A stretch of 64,000 nucleotides of DNA from Anaeromyxobacter dehalogenans 2CP-C (GCF_000013385.1 NC_007760.1:2950001-3014000), one strand, 5' to 3'; positions 8,568-18,177 are shown, counted from the stretch's first letter. Numbers and translations: made by a program. Notes: a model not told the origin generated them from the sequence alone.

Positions 8568-9683
8568 TTACTCGATGCGGACCGGGTTCGTGAAGATCCA
8601 GCGACGCCCGTCGAGCGCGACCTCGGCGCGGTAGTCGCCCGGCGGGCACCGGCCGCCGCAGCGGAAGGTGCCGCCGGCGCTGCCGTCGCGCGCGGCCTCG
8701 AAGCGCCCGGTCGGCGCCCCGTCGTGGAGGAGGGTGTACGTCCGGGTCCCCGCCGCGGCGCCGTGGAGCGACAGCGAGAGCGCTCCCTCGGCCGTGGGGG
8801 TCAGGCGCACCCCGGCGGCCGGCGCGAGCCCGTCGAGGACGCACGCGGCGCGCCCGTCCAGCAGGGCGGCGCGGACCGCGGCCGCGTCGCGCGCGGCGTC
8901 GCCGCCCAGCGTCACCGGCACGTGCATGGAGAACGCGCCGAACGCGGCCGCGTACCCCGGGTAGCCGTGCGCGTCGGCGGAGCAGAGCAGCACGTGCGCC
9001 GGCGCGCGGCCTGCCCCGGCCGCGGCCCGCCCGCGGCGCAGCTCGGCGTCGAGCCGGCGCAGCTCGTCGGCGGGGTCGCCGAGCAGGGTCAGCACGGCGC
9101 GCGGCGGGTCCCAGGGCAGCACCGCCACCGCCGCGAGCACGCGGCGGAGGTCGCGATCGGCGAGCGCGCGGTACCAGGCGGTGTCGTTGGAGAGCACCTC
9201 CAGCCCGCGCCAGGCCCCGCCGCCCCACCCCGTGAACGCGCGCCGCGGGTGGAGGGGGTGCGCGATCACGGCCTGGCCGCCCAGCGCGCGGATCGCGGCC
9301 AGCGCGTCGCCGTCGCGCTCGGCGCGGGTGAGCGCGCGCGAGACGCCCAGCGCCACCACGTGCCCCTGGCGCGTGGACGCCTCGGTCGCGGGCACGAGCA
9401 GGACGCCGTCCTGGTAGCGGGGCTCGGCCGGCGCCAGGACGTCGTGGTCCGAGATCACCACGAAGCGGAGCCCGGCGGCCCGGGCCGCCCGGGCCACCTC
9501 GTCGAGCGTCCCGCGCCCGTCGCTCGCGGTGGTGTGCACGTGCCAGGCGCCGCGCGCCTCGGCCGCGGCCAGCGCCGGGCTGGCCTGCGCCTCCCGCAGC
9601 CCGCGGCGCTGCCAGGCCACCGCGCCGAACGCGAGGTAGCCGACCACCGCCGCGGCCAGCGCGAGCGCGAGGAGCCGCCGCAT
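8568..9683 (-). CDS. Membrane-anchored PHP-domain phosphoesterase-like protein
   Basis: This 371-residue protein has a signal anchor at residues 3-24, so the enzyme domain is probably periplasmic. The PHP metal-binding pattern is visible as GAWHVHTTASDGRG, ISDHD and HPLHPRR, plus a late DAHG motif, matching CehA/McbA-type metallohydrolases. The C-terminal ~90 residues are beta-rich and end with an Arg-Trp-rich segment. It lies 3 bases after msbA and before waaA. The substrate is unknown; a phosphate-ester target in envelope biogenesis is only an inference from location. Confidence 0.8.
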   Translation of the reverse strand: MRRLLALALAAAVVGYLAFGAVAWQRRGLREAQASPALAAAEARGAWHVHTTASDGRGTLDEVARAARAAGLRFVVISDHDVLAPAEPRYQDGVLLVPATEASTRQGHVVALGVSRALTRAERDGDALAAIRALGGQAVIAHPLHPRRAFTGWGGGAWRGLEVLSNDTAWYRALADRDLRRVLAAVAVLPWDPPRAVLTLLGDPADELRRLDAELRRGRAAAGAGRAPAHVLLCSADAHGYPGYAAAFGAFSMHVPVTLGGDAARDAAAVRAALLDGRAACVLDGLAPAAGVRLTPTAEGALSLSLHGAAAGTRTYTLLHDGAPTGRFEAARDGSAGGTFRCGGRCPPGDYRAEVALDGRRWIFTNPVRIE

Positions 9684-9686
9684 CCG

Positions 9687-11522
9687 CTAGACCGCGCCGG
9701 CGCGGGCCCCCTGCCGCTCCGCGCCCTCCGCGATGCGGTGGAGGCGCGCGTACTCGCCGCCGCGCGCGACCAGGGTGGCGTGGTCCCCGGCCTCCACCAC
9801 CCTGCCGCCGGAGATCACCACGATCCGATCGGCGTTGCGGATGGTCGAGAGCCGGTGCGCGATCACCAGCGTGGTCCGGCGGCTCGCGCCCTCGATGGCC
9901 ATGAGCGAGTCGAGGGCGCGCTGCACCTCGCGCTCGCTCTCGGCGTCGAGCGCGCTCGTCGCCTCGTCGAGGATGAGGATGGGCGCGTCCTTCAGGAACG
10001 CGCGCGCGATGGCGATGCGCTGGCGCTGGCCGCCCGACAGCAGCACGCCCTTCTCGCCCACCACCGTGTCGTACCCCTGGGGCAGCGCGCGGATGAACTC
10101 GTGCGCCTGGGCCATGCGGGCCGCGTGCTCCACGTCGGCCTGCGACACCTCGGGCCGGCCGTACGCGATGTTGGCGCGGATGCTGTCGTTGAACAGCACC
10201 GTCTCCTGCGTCACCAGCGCCAGCTGCGCGCGCAGGCTCGCGAGCGTCACCTCGCGCAGGTCCACGCCGTCCACGGTGATCCGCCCGCCGGTCGGGTCCC
10301 AGAAGCGCGGCAGCAGGTTCGCGACCGTGGTCTTGCCGCCGCCGGAGGCGCCCACCAGCGCCACCACCTCGCCCCTGCGGACCTCCAGCGAGAAGCCGGT
10401 CAGCACGAGCCGATCGCCGTAGGAGAAGGAGACGTCCTCGTAGCGGATCGCCTCGCGGAACGGGGCCAGCACGGCGCGGCCCGCGTCCGGCACCGCGCTG
10501 GGCGTGTCGAGGATCTCGAAGATGCGATCGCCCGCCGCGGCGCCCTGCATCGCGATCTGCCCCATGCGCCCGAGCTGCTTCACCGGCGTGTAGAGCAGCA
10601 GCACCGCCGCGACGAACGAGAAGAACTTCGCCGCCTCCAGCTCCCCCGCCAGGATGCGGCCGCCCACCCACCAGATGGCCGCGGCGAGGCCGGCCGCGCC
10701 CATGATCTCCATGAGCGGCGAGGAGAACGCGCGGACGAGGTAGCTGCGCCGCAGGATGCGGACCAGCTTCGCGTTCGCCTCGGCGAAGCGGCGGGACTCC
10801 CACCGCTCCATCCCGTAGGCCTGCACCACCCGCATCCCGCTCACCGCCTCCTGCACCATCTCGGAGAGCTCGCCGCCGGTCTTCTGCGCGTGGCCGGTGA
10901 CCCGCTTCAGCCGCTTCGCCAGCCGGATCACCGGGAACAGCGTGGCCGGCACCGCCCCGAACGCGATGAGCGACATGCGCCAGTCGAGCACGAAGCAGTT
11001 CACCAGCATCACCACCACGGTGAGCCCGTCCCGCACGTAGCTGGGCACCGCGTTCGACACCGCCACGTCCACCGCCAGCACGTCGGCGGAGAAGCGCTGC
11101 AGGATGTCGCCGGAGTGGCGCCGCGTGTAGAAGCCGGGGGAGAGCTTCAGCAGGTGATCGAACAGCGCCTTGCGGATGTCGGCGATGACCCGCTGGCCCA
11201 CCATGCCGATGAGGTAGAACTGGCCGAAGTAGGCGAAGCCCTTCACCACCGAGACCGCCACGATCACCAGGGGCAGCGCCGCCAGGATCGAGCCGCGATC
11301 GGCGTGGGCCAGCAGCCCCGCGAGGTCCACCGAGTCGGGGAGGAACTTGCCCAGCGTGGCCACCGCGCCCGTGTCCCCGGTGAACAGGAACTGGAGCGCG
11401 GGGCCCAGCAGGTTGACGTAGATCGCGGTCGTGATGGACAGCACCGCCATGCAGGCGATGGCCGCCACGAGCCGTCCCTTGTACGGCAGGACGAAGCGGA
11501 AGAGGCGAAGGTAGGCGCGCAA
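9687..11522 (-). CDS. msbA: Lipid A export ABC transporter, permease-ATPase half-transporter
   Basis: This 611-residue half-transporter has six membrane segments in the first ~330 residues and an ATPase domain with Walker A (GASGGGKTT), Q-loop (LVTQETVLFNDSI), signature LLSGGQRQRIAIARA, Walker B (ILILDEATSALD) and H-loop (VIAHRLST). All catalytic residues are intact. The position next to waaA and lpxK supports MsbA, the flippase of lipid A-core at the inner membrane, over a generic multidrug exporter. The start is the ATG at 11522. Confidence 0.9.
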   Translation of the reverse strand: MRAYLRLFRFVLPYKGRLVAAIACMAVLSITTAIYVNLLGPALQFLFTGDTGAVATLGKFLPDSVDLAGLLAHADRGSILAALPLVIVAVSVVKGFAYFGQFYLIGMVGQRVIADIRKALFDHLLKLSPGFYTRRHSGDILQRFSADVLAVDVAVSNAVPSYVRDGLTVVVMLVNCFVLDWRMSLIAFGAVPATLFPVIRLAKRLKRVTGHAQKTGGELSEMVQEAVSGMRVVQAYGMERWESRRFAEANAKLVRILRRSYLVRAFSSPLMEIMGAAGLAAAIWWVGGRILAGELEAAKFFSFVAAVLLLYTPVKQLGRMGQIAMQGAAAGDRIFEILDTPSAVPDAGRAVLAPFREAIRYEDVSFSYGDRLVLTGFSLEVRRGEVVALVGASGGGKTTVANLLPRFWDPTGGRITVDGVDLREVTLASLRAQLALVTQETVLFNDSIRANIAYGRPEVSQADVEHAARMAQAHEFIRALPQGYDTVVGEKGVLLSGGQRQRIAIARAFLKDAPILILDEATSALDAESEREVQRALDSLMAIEGASRRTTLVIAHRLSTIRNADRIVVISGGRVVEAGDHATLVARGGEYARLHRIAEGAERQGARAGAV

Positions 11523-11589
11523 GGAGGGGCCATCCTAGTCCAGATCGCCCCCCGGCGCAGCGCTGCGCACCGGCCCGGCCGGCCGGCCG

Positions 11590-13671
11590 CTACTTCTCCT
11601 CCTCCACGCCCTTCACCTTCCCGTCGGCGCGCCGCTTCTCGATGATCTTCTGCGCGATGTGCGGCGGCACCGGGTCGTAGTGCGAGGCCTCCATAGTGAA
11701 GTAGCCCACGCCCTGCGTGAGCGAGCGCAGGTCGGCGTCGTAGGTCATGGCCTCGGCGTGCGGGCAGGTGGCGCGGATGAGCACCCCGCGCGCCAGCGGC
11801 TCCATGCCCTGGACCTTGGCGCGCCGGCTGTTCAGGTCGCCCATCACGGCGCCCACGTACTCCTCGGGGACGCGCACCTCGAGCTTCATGATGGGCTCGA
11901 GCAGGATGGGCCGGGCCTCCAGCACCGCCTTCTTGAACGCCATCGAGCCGGCCACCTGGAACGCCATGTCGGAGCTGTCCACGTCGTGGTAGCTGCCGAA
12001 CACCAGCCGGGCCCGGAAGTCCACCACCGGGTAGCCGGCCAGCGGGCCCGAGGAGAGCGCGCCGCGGATGCCCTTCTCCACCGACGGGATGAACTGGCGG
12101 GGGATGACGCCGCCCACGATCGCGTCCTCGAACTCGAACCCCTCGCCGCGGGGCTTGGGCTGCAGCTCGACGTGGGCGTCGCCGTACTGCCCGTGGCCGC
12201 CGGTCTGCCGCTTGAACTTGCCCTGCGCCTTGGCGGCCGCCGTGATCGTCTCCAGGTAGGCCGGGCTGGGCGGCGTGAGCGTGATCTCCACCCCGTGCTT
12301 GCGCTTGGCGCGCTCCACCGTGACGTCCAGGTGCGCCTGGCCCATGCCCTGGAGCAGCATCTCGCCGGTCTCGGTCGAGCGCGTCAGCTCCAGCGACGGG
12401 TCCTCCTCGATGATCTTCTGGAGCGCCGCGGCCGCCTTGTCGTCGCCGGCCTTGGCGTGCACCGCGTACGAGACCGGCCGCACGTGCTGCGCGAACGGCG
12501 GCAGCGCGATGGGCACGTCGCGATCGCAGAGCGTGTCGCCGGTGTGCGCGTCCTTCAGCTTCACGAGCACCACGAAGTCGCCCGGCCCCGCCTCGTTCAC
12601 CTCGACGGTCTGCGCGCCGTCGGTCCGGTACAGGTGCCCGATGCGCTCCTCGGTGCGGGTCCGCGGGTTCACCACGGTGGCGTCGGCCCGCAGCGTGCCG
12701 GAGAACACCCGCAGGTAGTCGATGCGCCCGGCGAAGTGGTCGATGGTGGTCTTGAACACCTGGCCCGAGAACGGCGCGTCCGGCGCGGCGCTGCGCACCG
12801 TCTCCTTGCCGTGGAGGTCCGTGCCCTTGACCACCCGCGCCTCGGGCGCCGGCAGGATCCGCACGGCGAGGTCGAGCAGCTCGCGCACGCCCACGCCGGA
12901 CTTCGCGCCGGCGCAGGCCACCGGCAGGAAGCGCTGCGCCGCCGCGCCCGCGGCCAGGCCGCGCAGGATCTCCTCCTCCGCGAGCACCGCGCCGTCCAGG
13001 TACTTCCCGAGCAGCTCGTCGTCCGACTCGGCCGCCGCCTCCACCAGCGCGGTGCGCAGGCGCTCCGCCTCCTCCCGCGCCTCGGCCGGGATGTCCGCCT
13101 CGGTCCACTGGCCGAAGCTCTTCCCGTCCCAGGCGTGGAGCTTCATCGAGACGAGGTCGGCGAGCCCCTTGACCCGGTCCGGCCCGAACACCGGCAGCTG
13201 CAGCGGGATGGCCTTCACCTTCAGCGAGCTCTCGATGTCCTCGAGCGCCTCGTGGAAGTCGGCCTGCTCGTGGTCGAGCCGGGTGATCACCGCGAACGCG
13301 GGGCGCCCGGACTCGGCGAGCACGTCGTAGGTCCGCTCGGAGCGGTTGTGCGCGCCGTCCGCCGCCGAGATGGCCAGGATGGCGCCGTCGGTGACCTGCA
13401 GCGCCCACTCCACCTCGGTGAGGAACGCGGCGAAGCCGGGGCAGTCGAGCACGTGGAACGACCGGCCGTTCTCCTCGAAGCTCTCCGGGTGCAGCGACAG
13501 CGTGAAGTTGCGCTTCTTCTCCTCGGGCTCGGCGTCCAGTCGGGCCGTCGAGCCGTCGGGCGCCGCGCGCTTCGCGTCGGCGACGCGCAGCAGCGCCTCG
13601 ACGAGCGCGGTCTTCCCGGCGCCGTCGGCGCCGAGCATCGAGAAGGTGCGGATCACGCGGGTGTTCGCCAT
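11590..13671 (-). CDS. Elongation factor G-like protein with altered GTPase motifs
   Basis: This is about 693 residues with all EF-G domains recognisable, including domain II, domain IV (GGHGQYGDAHVELQPKP) and a C-terminal LTQGVGYFTMEASHYD. The GTPase motifs deviate. G1 reads GADGAGKT, the switch I RGITI is absent (NFTLS in its place), G3 is DCPGF rather than DTPGH, and G4 is TRLD rather than NKxD. These changes place it with EF-G2-like paralogues, not the canonical translocase. The ATG at 13671 has a GGAG 9 bases upstream; an in-frame ATG at 13686 is the alternative. Cellular role unknown. Confidence 0.85.
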   Translation of the reverse strand: MANTRVIRTFSMLGADGAGKTALVEALLRVADAKRAAPDGSTARLDAEPEEKKRNFTLSLHPESFEENGRSFHVLDCPGFAAFLTEVEWALQVTDGAILAISAADGAHNRSERTYDVLAESGRPAFAVITRLDHEQADFHEALEDIESSLKVKAIPLQLPVFGPDRVKGLADLVSMKLHAWDGKSFGQWTEADIPAEAREEAERLRTALVEAAAESDDELLGKYLDGAVLAEEEILRGLAAGAAAQRFLPVACAGAKSGVGVRELLDLAVRILPAPEARVVKGTDLHGKETVRSAAPDAPFSGQVFKTTIDHFAGRIDYLRVFSGTLRADATVVNPRTRTEERIGHLYRTDGAQTVEVNEAGPGDFVVLVKLKDAHTGDTLCDRDVPIALPPFAQHVRPVSYAVHAKAGDDKAAAALQKIIEEDPSLELTRSTETGEMLLQGMGQAHLDVTVERAKRKHGVEITLTPPSPAYLETITAAAKAQGKFKRQTGGHGQYGDAHVELQPKPRGEGFEFEDAIVGGVIPRQFIPSVEKGIRGALSSGPLAGYPVVDFRARLVFGSYHDVDSSDMAFQVAGSMAFKKAVLEARPILLEPIMKLEVRVPEEYVGAVMGDLNSRRAKVQGMEPLARGVLIRATCPHAEAMTYDADLRSLTQGVGYFTMEASHYDPVPPHIAQKIIEKRRADGKVKGVEEEK

Positions 13672-13900
13672 GGCGTCGGTCTCCATCAGCCCGTCGCGCC
13701 GGAGCGTGCGGGGCGTGAGGTTCGCTGCCCGGAAGCCGGCGCCTGGAGACGCCGGCGGCGTCGGCCTAGCATGCTACGGGTCCCCCCGCCCGCGCCACGG
13801 CTTCTTTCGCAGCGCGCGGGCGCGCGCGGCCGACCCGCCCCGCGCGGCCCCGGGCATCCCGCCCCGCCCGCGGCCGGACGCCGCAGCGCGGCGCCGCCGG

Positions 13901-15607
13901 TCAGCGCGCCTCGCCCGCGGTCAGCTCCGGGAAGTCCTCCTGCCAGAACTCCAGCGGGCCCCGGGGCGCCGAGGGCGCGCGCGCCTGCTCGCGGCGCCGC
14001 AGCTCCACCCGCCGGATCTTCCCCGACACCGTCTTGGGCAGCTCGGAGAACTCGAGGCGGCGGATGCGCTTGTAGGGGGCCAGGCGGCGGCGCAGGAAGC
14101 GGAAGATCTCCAGGGCCAGCTCGCGGTCCGGGGCGCGCCCGGGCTTCAGGATGATGAACGCCTTGGGCAGGAGCCCGCGCAGCTCGTCCGGGCTCGGCAC
14201 CACCGCCGCCTCGGCCACCGCGTCGTGCTCGATGAGCGCGCTCTCCAGCTCGAACGGGCTGATCCGGTAGTCCGAGCTCTTGAACACGTCGTCGGAGCGC
14301 CCGACGTAGGTGATGTAGCCGTCCTCGTCGCGGGTGGCGACGTCGCCGGTGTGGTAGTGCCCGTGCCGGGTGACGAAGTCGTTCAGGTTCGCGTCGCCCT
14401 CGTAGCCGGCCATGAGCGAGGCCGGCCGGGCCTCGAGGTCGATGCAGATCTCGCCCTCCTCCGGCGCGGGGCGCCCCTCCTCGTCGAGCAGCGCGATCTT
14501 GTAGCCGGGGAGCGGCCGCCCCATGGAGCCGGGCTTGAGCTGCTGGCCGGGCGAGTTGCCGATCTGGCAGGTGGTCTCGGTCTGGCCGTAGCCGTCGCGG
14601 ATGGTGATGCCCCAGGCCTGCCGCACCTTCTCGATCACCTCCGGGTTGAGCGGCTCGCCGGCGCTGAGCAGCTCGCGGAGCTTCACCCGGTGCTTCGCCA
14701 GGTCCTCCAGGATCAGCATGCGCCACACGGTGGGCGGCGCGCACAGGGTGGTGATCTCGTGGCGCGCCAGCACCTCCAGCGTGCGGGCGGCGCTGAAGCG
14801 GGCGTAGTTGTAGACGCAGACGGTGGCGCCCGCGTTGAACGGCGCGAAGAAGCTCGACCAGGCGTGCTTCGCCCAGCCCGGGGACGAGACGTTGAGGTGC
14901 TTGTCGCCCTCGCGCAGGCCGATCCAGTACATCGTGGAGAGGTGGCCGACCGGGTAGCTCTTGTGCGTGTGCACCACCAGCTTCGGCTTCGCGGTGGTGC
15001 CGCTGGTGAAGTAGAGCAGCACCGGGTCGGAGGCCAGCGTCTCGCCGTGGGGCAGGAAGAACGAGCCCTCGTCGTAGGCGTCCTCGTACTGCATCCAGCC
15101 CGGCACCGCCTCGCCGACCACGTGGCGGGTGAAGTCCCCGTTCAGCACGCGGAACTTCTCGGTGCCGGCGGCGTCGGTGATGACGTGGCCCACCCGCCCC
15201 CGCTCGATGCGGTCCTGGAGGTCCTCCGGCGTGAGCAGGGAGGTGGCCGGGATCACGCACGCGCCCAGCTTCATCGAGGCGAGCATCACCTCCCAGATCT
15301 GCACGCAGTTCGGCAGCATCATCAGCACGCGGTGGCCGCGCTCCACGCCGTGGCGGCGCAGGTACGTCGCCACGCGGTTGGAGCGCTCGGCCAGCTCGAC
15401 GTAGGAGAGCCGGAGCTCGGCGCCGTAGTCCTCGATGATGTGCAGCGCGGTGCGGCCGTTGCCGTCCGCGATCATGTCGAACCAGTCGAGGGCCCAGTTG
15501 AACCGGTCGAGCACCGGCCAGCGGAAGTCGCGGTACGCGGTGTCGTAGTCCTCGCGGTGGCTGACCAGGAAGTCGCGTGCGCGGCGGAAGACGTCGGTCG
15601 ACGACAT
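13901..15607 (-). CDS. AMP-dependent acyl-CoA synthetase
   Basis: This 568-residue adenylate-forming enzyme has the P-loop YFTSGTTAKPK, GYGQTETT, the hinge region HTGDVATRDEDGYITYVGRSDD and the catalytic-lysine motif KTVSGKIRR near the end. It activates a carboxylic acid to its acyl-CoA. The overall pattern (N-terminal FNWALDWFDMIADGNGRTAL, SSPGWAKHAWSSFFAPFNAG) resembles acetyl/propionyl or medium-chain acyl-CoA synthetases of the acs/MACS type; substrate not assignable. Start ATG at 15607, transcribed away from the beta-helix gene across a 190-base gap. Confidence 0.9.
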   Translation of the reverse strand: MSSTDVFRRARDFLVSHREDYDTAYRDFRWPVLDRFNWALDWFDMIADGNGRTALHIIEDYGAELRLSYVELAERSNRVATYLRRHGVERGHRVLMMLPNCVQIWEVMLASMKLGACVIPATSLLTPEDLQDRIERGRVGHVITDAAGTEKFRVLNGDFTRHVVGEAVPGWMQYEDAYDEGSFFLPHGETLASDPVLLYFTSGTTAKPKLVVHTHKSYPVGHLSTMYWIGLREGDKHLNVSSPGWAKHAWSSFFAPFNAGATVCVYNYARFSAARTLEVLARHEITTLCAPPTVWRMLILEDLAKHRVKLRELLSAGEPLNPEVIEKVRQAWGITIRDGYGQTETTCQIGNSPGQQLKPGSMGRPLPGYKIALLDEEGRPAPEEGEICIDLEARPASLMAGYEGDANLNDFVTRHGHYHTGDVATRDEDGYITYVGRSDDVFKSSDYRISPFELESALIEHDAVAEAAVVPSPDELRGLLPKAFIILKPGRAPDRELALEIFRFLRRRLAPYKRIRRLEFSELPKTVSGKIRRVELRRREQARAPSAPRGPLEFWQEDFPELTAGEAR

Positions 15608-15797
15608 GCGGGCTCCTCGCTCGTGGGGTGGATCGAGTGTGCCAGCGACCCGGGCGGTGCGCGCGCGGGCGCAGCGGCGTCGCCCCCTCCGGGATCCCTG
15701 CCGCGGCGCGGCACGGCTCACTCCTTGGGGTTGACCTTCAGGACCCTCTCCCGTGGATCTTGCGGACGGCGCGGGCCGCTTCTTACGGAGCGTGACC

Positions 15798-17039
15798 ATG
15801 ACCGCTCGCCCGCTCGCCGTGTCCCTGGCCGCCGCGCTGCTCCTCGCCTGCGGCTCCGACTCCAAGCCGAAGCCCGCCGATCCCTGCGCCGGGGTCGCCG
15901 CCCCGTGCACCGCGTTCCCGGCGGGCACGACCGAGGACCGGATCCAGGGCGCCGTGGCGCTCGCCGCGGACGGCTCGACGTTCGTGTTCGGCCCGGGCAC
16001 GTTCCGCTTCGCGAACGCGCTCGAGGTGGCCGCGAACGGCGTCACGATCCGCGGCGCCGGGCGCGACGCCACCGTGCTCGACTTCGCGGGCCAGGTGGGC
16101 GCGGAGGGGGTGGGCGCGAGCGGCGACGCGTTCACGCTCAGCGACCTCTCCATCCGCGACACCGCCGGCAACGGCGTGAAGGTGGTGGGCGCGGCCGGGG
16201 TGACCATCCGCAACGTGGGCGTGTCCTGGACCCGCCCCGATCTCTCGACCCACGGCGGCTACGGCATCTACCCGGTGCAGTCCACCGACGTGCTGGTGGA
16301 GGGCTGCTTCACCTCGGGGGCCACCGACACCGGCATCTACGTGGGCCAGTCGCAGAACATCGTGGTGCGGAACAACGAGGCCACCGGCAACGTCGCCGGC
16401 GTCGAGATCGAGAACAGCTACGACGCCGACGTCCACGGCAACCACCTGCACGGCAACACCGCCGGCGTGCTGGTGTTCGACCTCCCCGGCCTGCCGCAGC
16501 AGGGCGGGCACCACGTGCGCGTGTTCGACAACCGCATCCTCGACAACGACCACCCGAACTTCGCGCCCGCGGGCGGCATCGTGGCGATCGTGCCGGCCGG
16601 CTCCGGCGTGGTGGTGATGGCGAACCACGACGTCGAGGTCTTCGGGAACACGATCCAGGGCAACCAGACCGCCGCGGTGGGCGTGATCAGCTACCTGCTC
16701 ACCGGCCAGGCGCCGCCCGACGGCTACGACCCGTTCCCGCGCCGCGTGCACGTCCACGGCAACACCATCTCCGGGAACGGCACCGCGCCCGACGACGCCA
16801 CCCCGCTCGGCGCCGCGCTCGGGCAGGTGCGTGCGGCCCTCGGCAGCGATCTGCCGGACGTGCTGTGGGACGGCATCCCCGATCCCTCCGGCTCCGGGGA
16901 CAACCCGCAGGAGCTCTGCGTGGCCGCCGGCGCGTCCTGGCTCAGCCTGGGCGCGGCGAGCGATCCGTGGGCACCGGACCCGGACGACACCGCGTTCCGC
17001 TGCGCGCTCGACCCGCTCCCGGCGGTCGTCCTGCCGTGA
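15798..17039 (+). CDS. Parallel beta-helix repeat lipoprotein (TIGR03805-like)
   Basis: This 413-residue protein has a lipoprotein signal (SLAAALLLACGSDS). A long run of short repeats with N/G-rich turns (VEVFGNTIQGN, VHVHGNTISGN, IVVRNNEATGN) predicts a right-handed beta-helix. A GGAG lies 8 bases before the ATG at 15798. It overlaps by 3 bases the start of a di-heme lipoprotein gene. Paired families TIGR03805 and TIGR03806 are known to occur in this order, with unknown function. Location is probably the periplasmic face of a membrane. A sugar- or polymer-binding role would fit the fold but is not shown. Confidence 0.85.
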   Translation: MTARPLAVSLAAALLLACGSDSKPKPADPCAGVAAPCTAFPAGTTEDRIQGAVALAADGSTFVFGPGTFRFANALEVAANGVTIRGAGRDATVLDFAGQVGAEGVGASGDAFTLSDLSIRDTAGNGVKVVGAAGVTIRNVGVSWTRPDLSTHGGYGIYPVQSTDVLVEGCFTSGATDTGIYVGQSQNIVVRNNEATGNVAGVEIENSYDADVHGNHLHGNTAGVLVFDLPGLPQQGGHHVRVFDNRILDNDHPNFAPAGGIVAIVPAGSGVVVMANHDVEVFGNTIQGNQTAAVGVISYLLTGQAPPDGYDPFPRRVHVHGNTISGNGTAPDDATPLGAALGQVRAALGSDLPDVLWDGIPDPSGSGDNPQELCVAAGASWLSLGAASDPWAPDPDDTAFRCALDPLPAVVLP

Positions 17040-18136
17040 GGCGCTCCGCGGCGCTGGCGCTCGCGGCCGCGGTCGCCGCGTGCGGCGGCGGCTCCTCCGG
17101 CGCGCCCGCCGGCCCGTGCAGCCCGCCCGGCGCCGGCTTCGATCCGGATCGGCCGGCGCAGCGGCTCTCGGACCTCTGCCTGGTGGAGGCCGCGGGCGGC
17201 GGGACGGTCGCGCCGCGGGCCGGCGTCGTCCCGTACGACCTCAACACGCCGCTGTTCTCGGACTACGCGCTCAAGACCCGCACGGTGTGGCTGCCGCCCG
17301 GCACGCGCGCGGCGTACACGGCGGACGCGCCGCTCGACCTGCCCGTCGGCGCGATCGTCACCAAGACCTTCGCGCTCCCGCCCGACCTCCGGTCGCCGAC
17401 GGTCGGGGTCCGGCTGCTGGAGACGCGGCTGCTCGTCCGCACCGCGCAGGGCTGGCGCGGGTACCCGTACCTGTGGAACGCGGCCCAGACCGACGCGACG
17501 TTCCAGCCCGGCGGCGCGGTGCTGCAGCTCCCGCTGGTCACGCCCTCGGGCGCGGCGGTCACCGCCAGCTACCTCGTCCCGAGCGTCACCCAGTGCGCCC
17601 GCTGCCACGCCGACACGCCCGACGGCGCGCTGCACCTGCTCGGCCCCACCGCGCGGAACCTGAACCGGAGCCACGACTACCCGGGCGGCGCGGAGAACCA
17701 GCTCGCGCACTGGACCGCGGCCGGGATCCTGGAGGGCGCGCCCCCGCCGGCGGAGGCGCCGCGCCTGCCGGTCTGGAACGATCCGGCCACCGGCACCGTC
17801 GTGGAGCGCGCGCGCGCCTGGCTCGAGGTGAACTGCGCGTTCTGTCACTCGCCGGGCGGCCTCGCCCGGACCACCGGCCTGTACCTCGGGACCGGCGTGA
17901 CCGACCCGTACCAGCTCGGCGTCTGCAAGCCGCCGGTGGCCGCCGGCCCCGGCTCGGGCGGCCTCGCCTACGACGTGGTGCCGGGCGATCCGGACGCGTC
18001 CATCCTCGCGTACCGCGTGGCCGCGACCGACCCGGTCGCCGTGATGCCGCAGCTCGGCCGCAGCGTGGTGAGCGAGGAGGGGCTGGCGCTGGTCCGGCAG
18101 TGGATCGCCGAGCTGCCCGCGCAGCCCTGCCCCTGA
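17036..18136 (+). CDS. Di-heme c-type cytochrome lipoprotein (SO2930/TIGR03806-like)
   Basis: This 366-residue protein has a lipoprotein signal (ALAAAVAACGGG) and two CxxCH heme c sites, CARCH near residue 187 and CAFCH near 270. The block PYDLNTPLFSDYALKTRTVWLPPG is characteristic of the SO2930/TIGR03806 family. It starts with GTG inside the stop of the beta-helix gene (GTGA), so the two products are made together. An exported electron-transfer partner or redox enzyme is likely; no acceptor is known. A GC-rich hairpin after the stop may terminate the transcript. Confidence 0.85.
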   Translation: MRRSAALALAAAVAACGGGSSGAPAGPCSPPGAGFDPDRPAQRLSDLCLVEAAGGGTVAPRAGVVPYDLNTPLFSDYALKTRTVWLPPGTRAAYTADAPLDLPVGAIVTKTFALPPDLRSPTVGVRLLETRLLVRTAQGWRGYPYLWNAAQTDATFQPGGAVLQLPLVTPSGAAVTASYLVPSVTQCARCHADTPDGALHLLGPTARNLNRSHDYPGGAENQLAHWTAAGILEGAPPPAEAPRLPVWNDPATGTVVERARAWLEVNCAFCHSPGGLARTTGLYLGTGVTDPYQLGVCKPPVAAGPGSGGLAYDVVPGDPDASILAYRVAATDPVAVMPQLGRSVVSEEGLALVRQWIAELPAQPCP

Positions 18137-18143
18137 ACGGCGG

Positions 18144-18177
18144 CGGGCCCGGCCCTCGCGCGGAGGAGCCGGGCCCG
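18144..18177. terminator. Candidate bidirectional terminator hairpin
   Basis: A perfect 10-base inverted repeat (CGGGCCCGGC / GCCGGGCCCG) with a 14-base loop lies in the 63-base gap between the convergent di-heme lipoprotein gene and serC. There is no T-run on either strand, so intrinsic termination is not certain. Confidence 0.45.

Noticed and set aside
15731-15759. TTGACC with TGGATC 17 bases on as a promoter for the beta-helix gene
   Set aside because: The -10 matches poorly, so I do not list it as a promoter.
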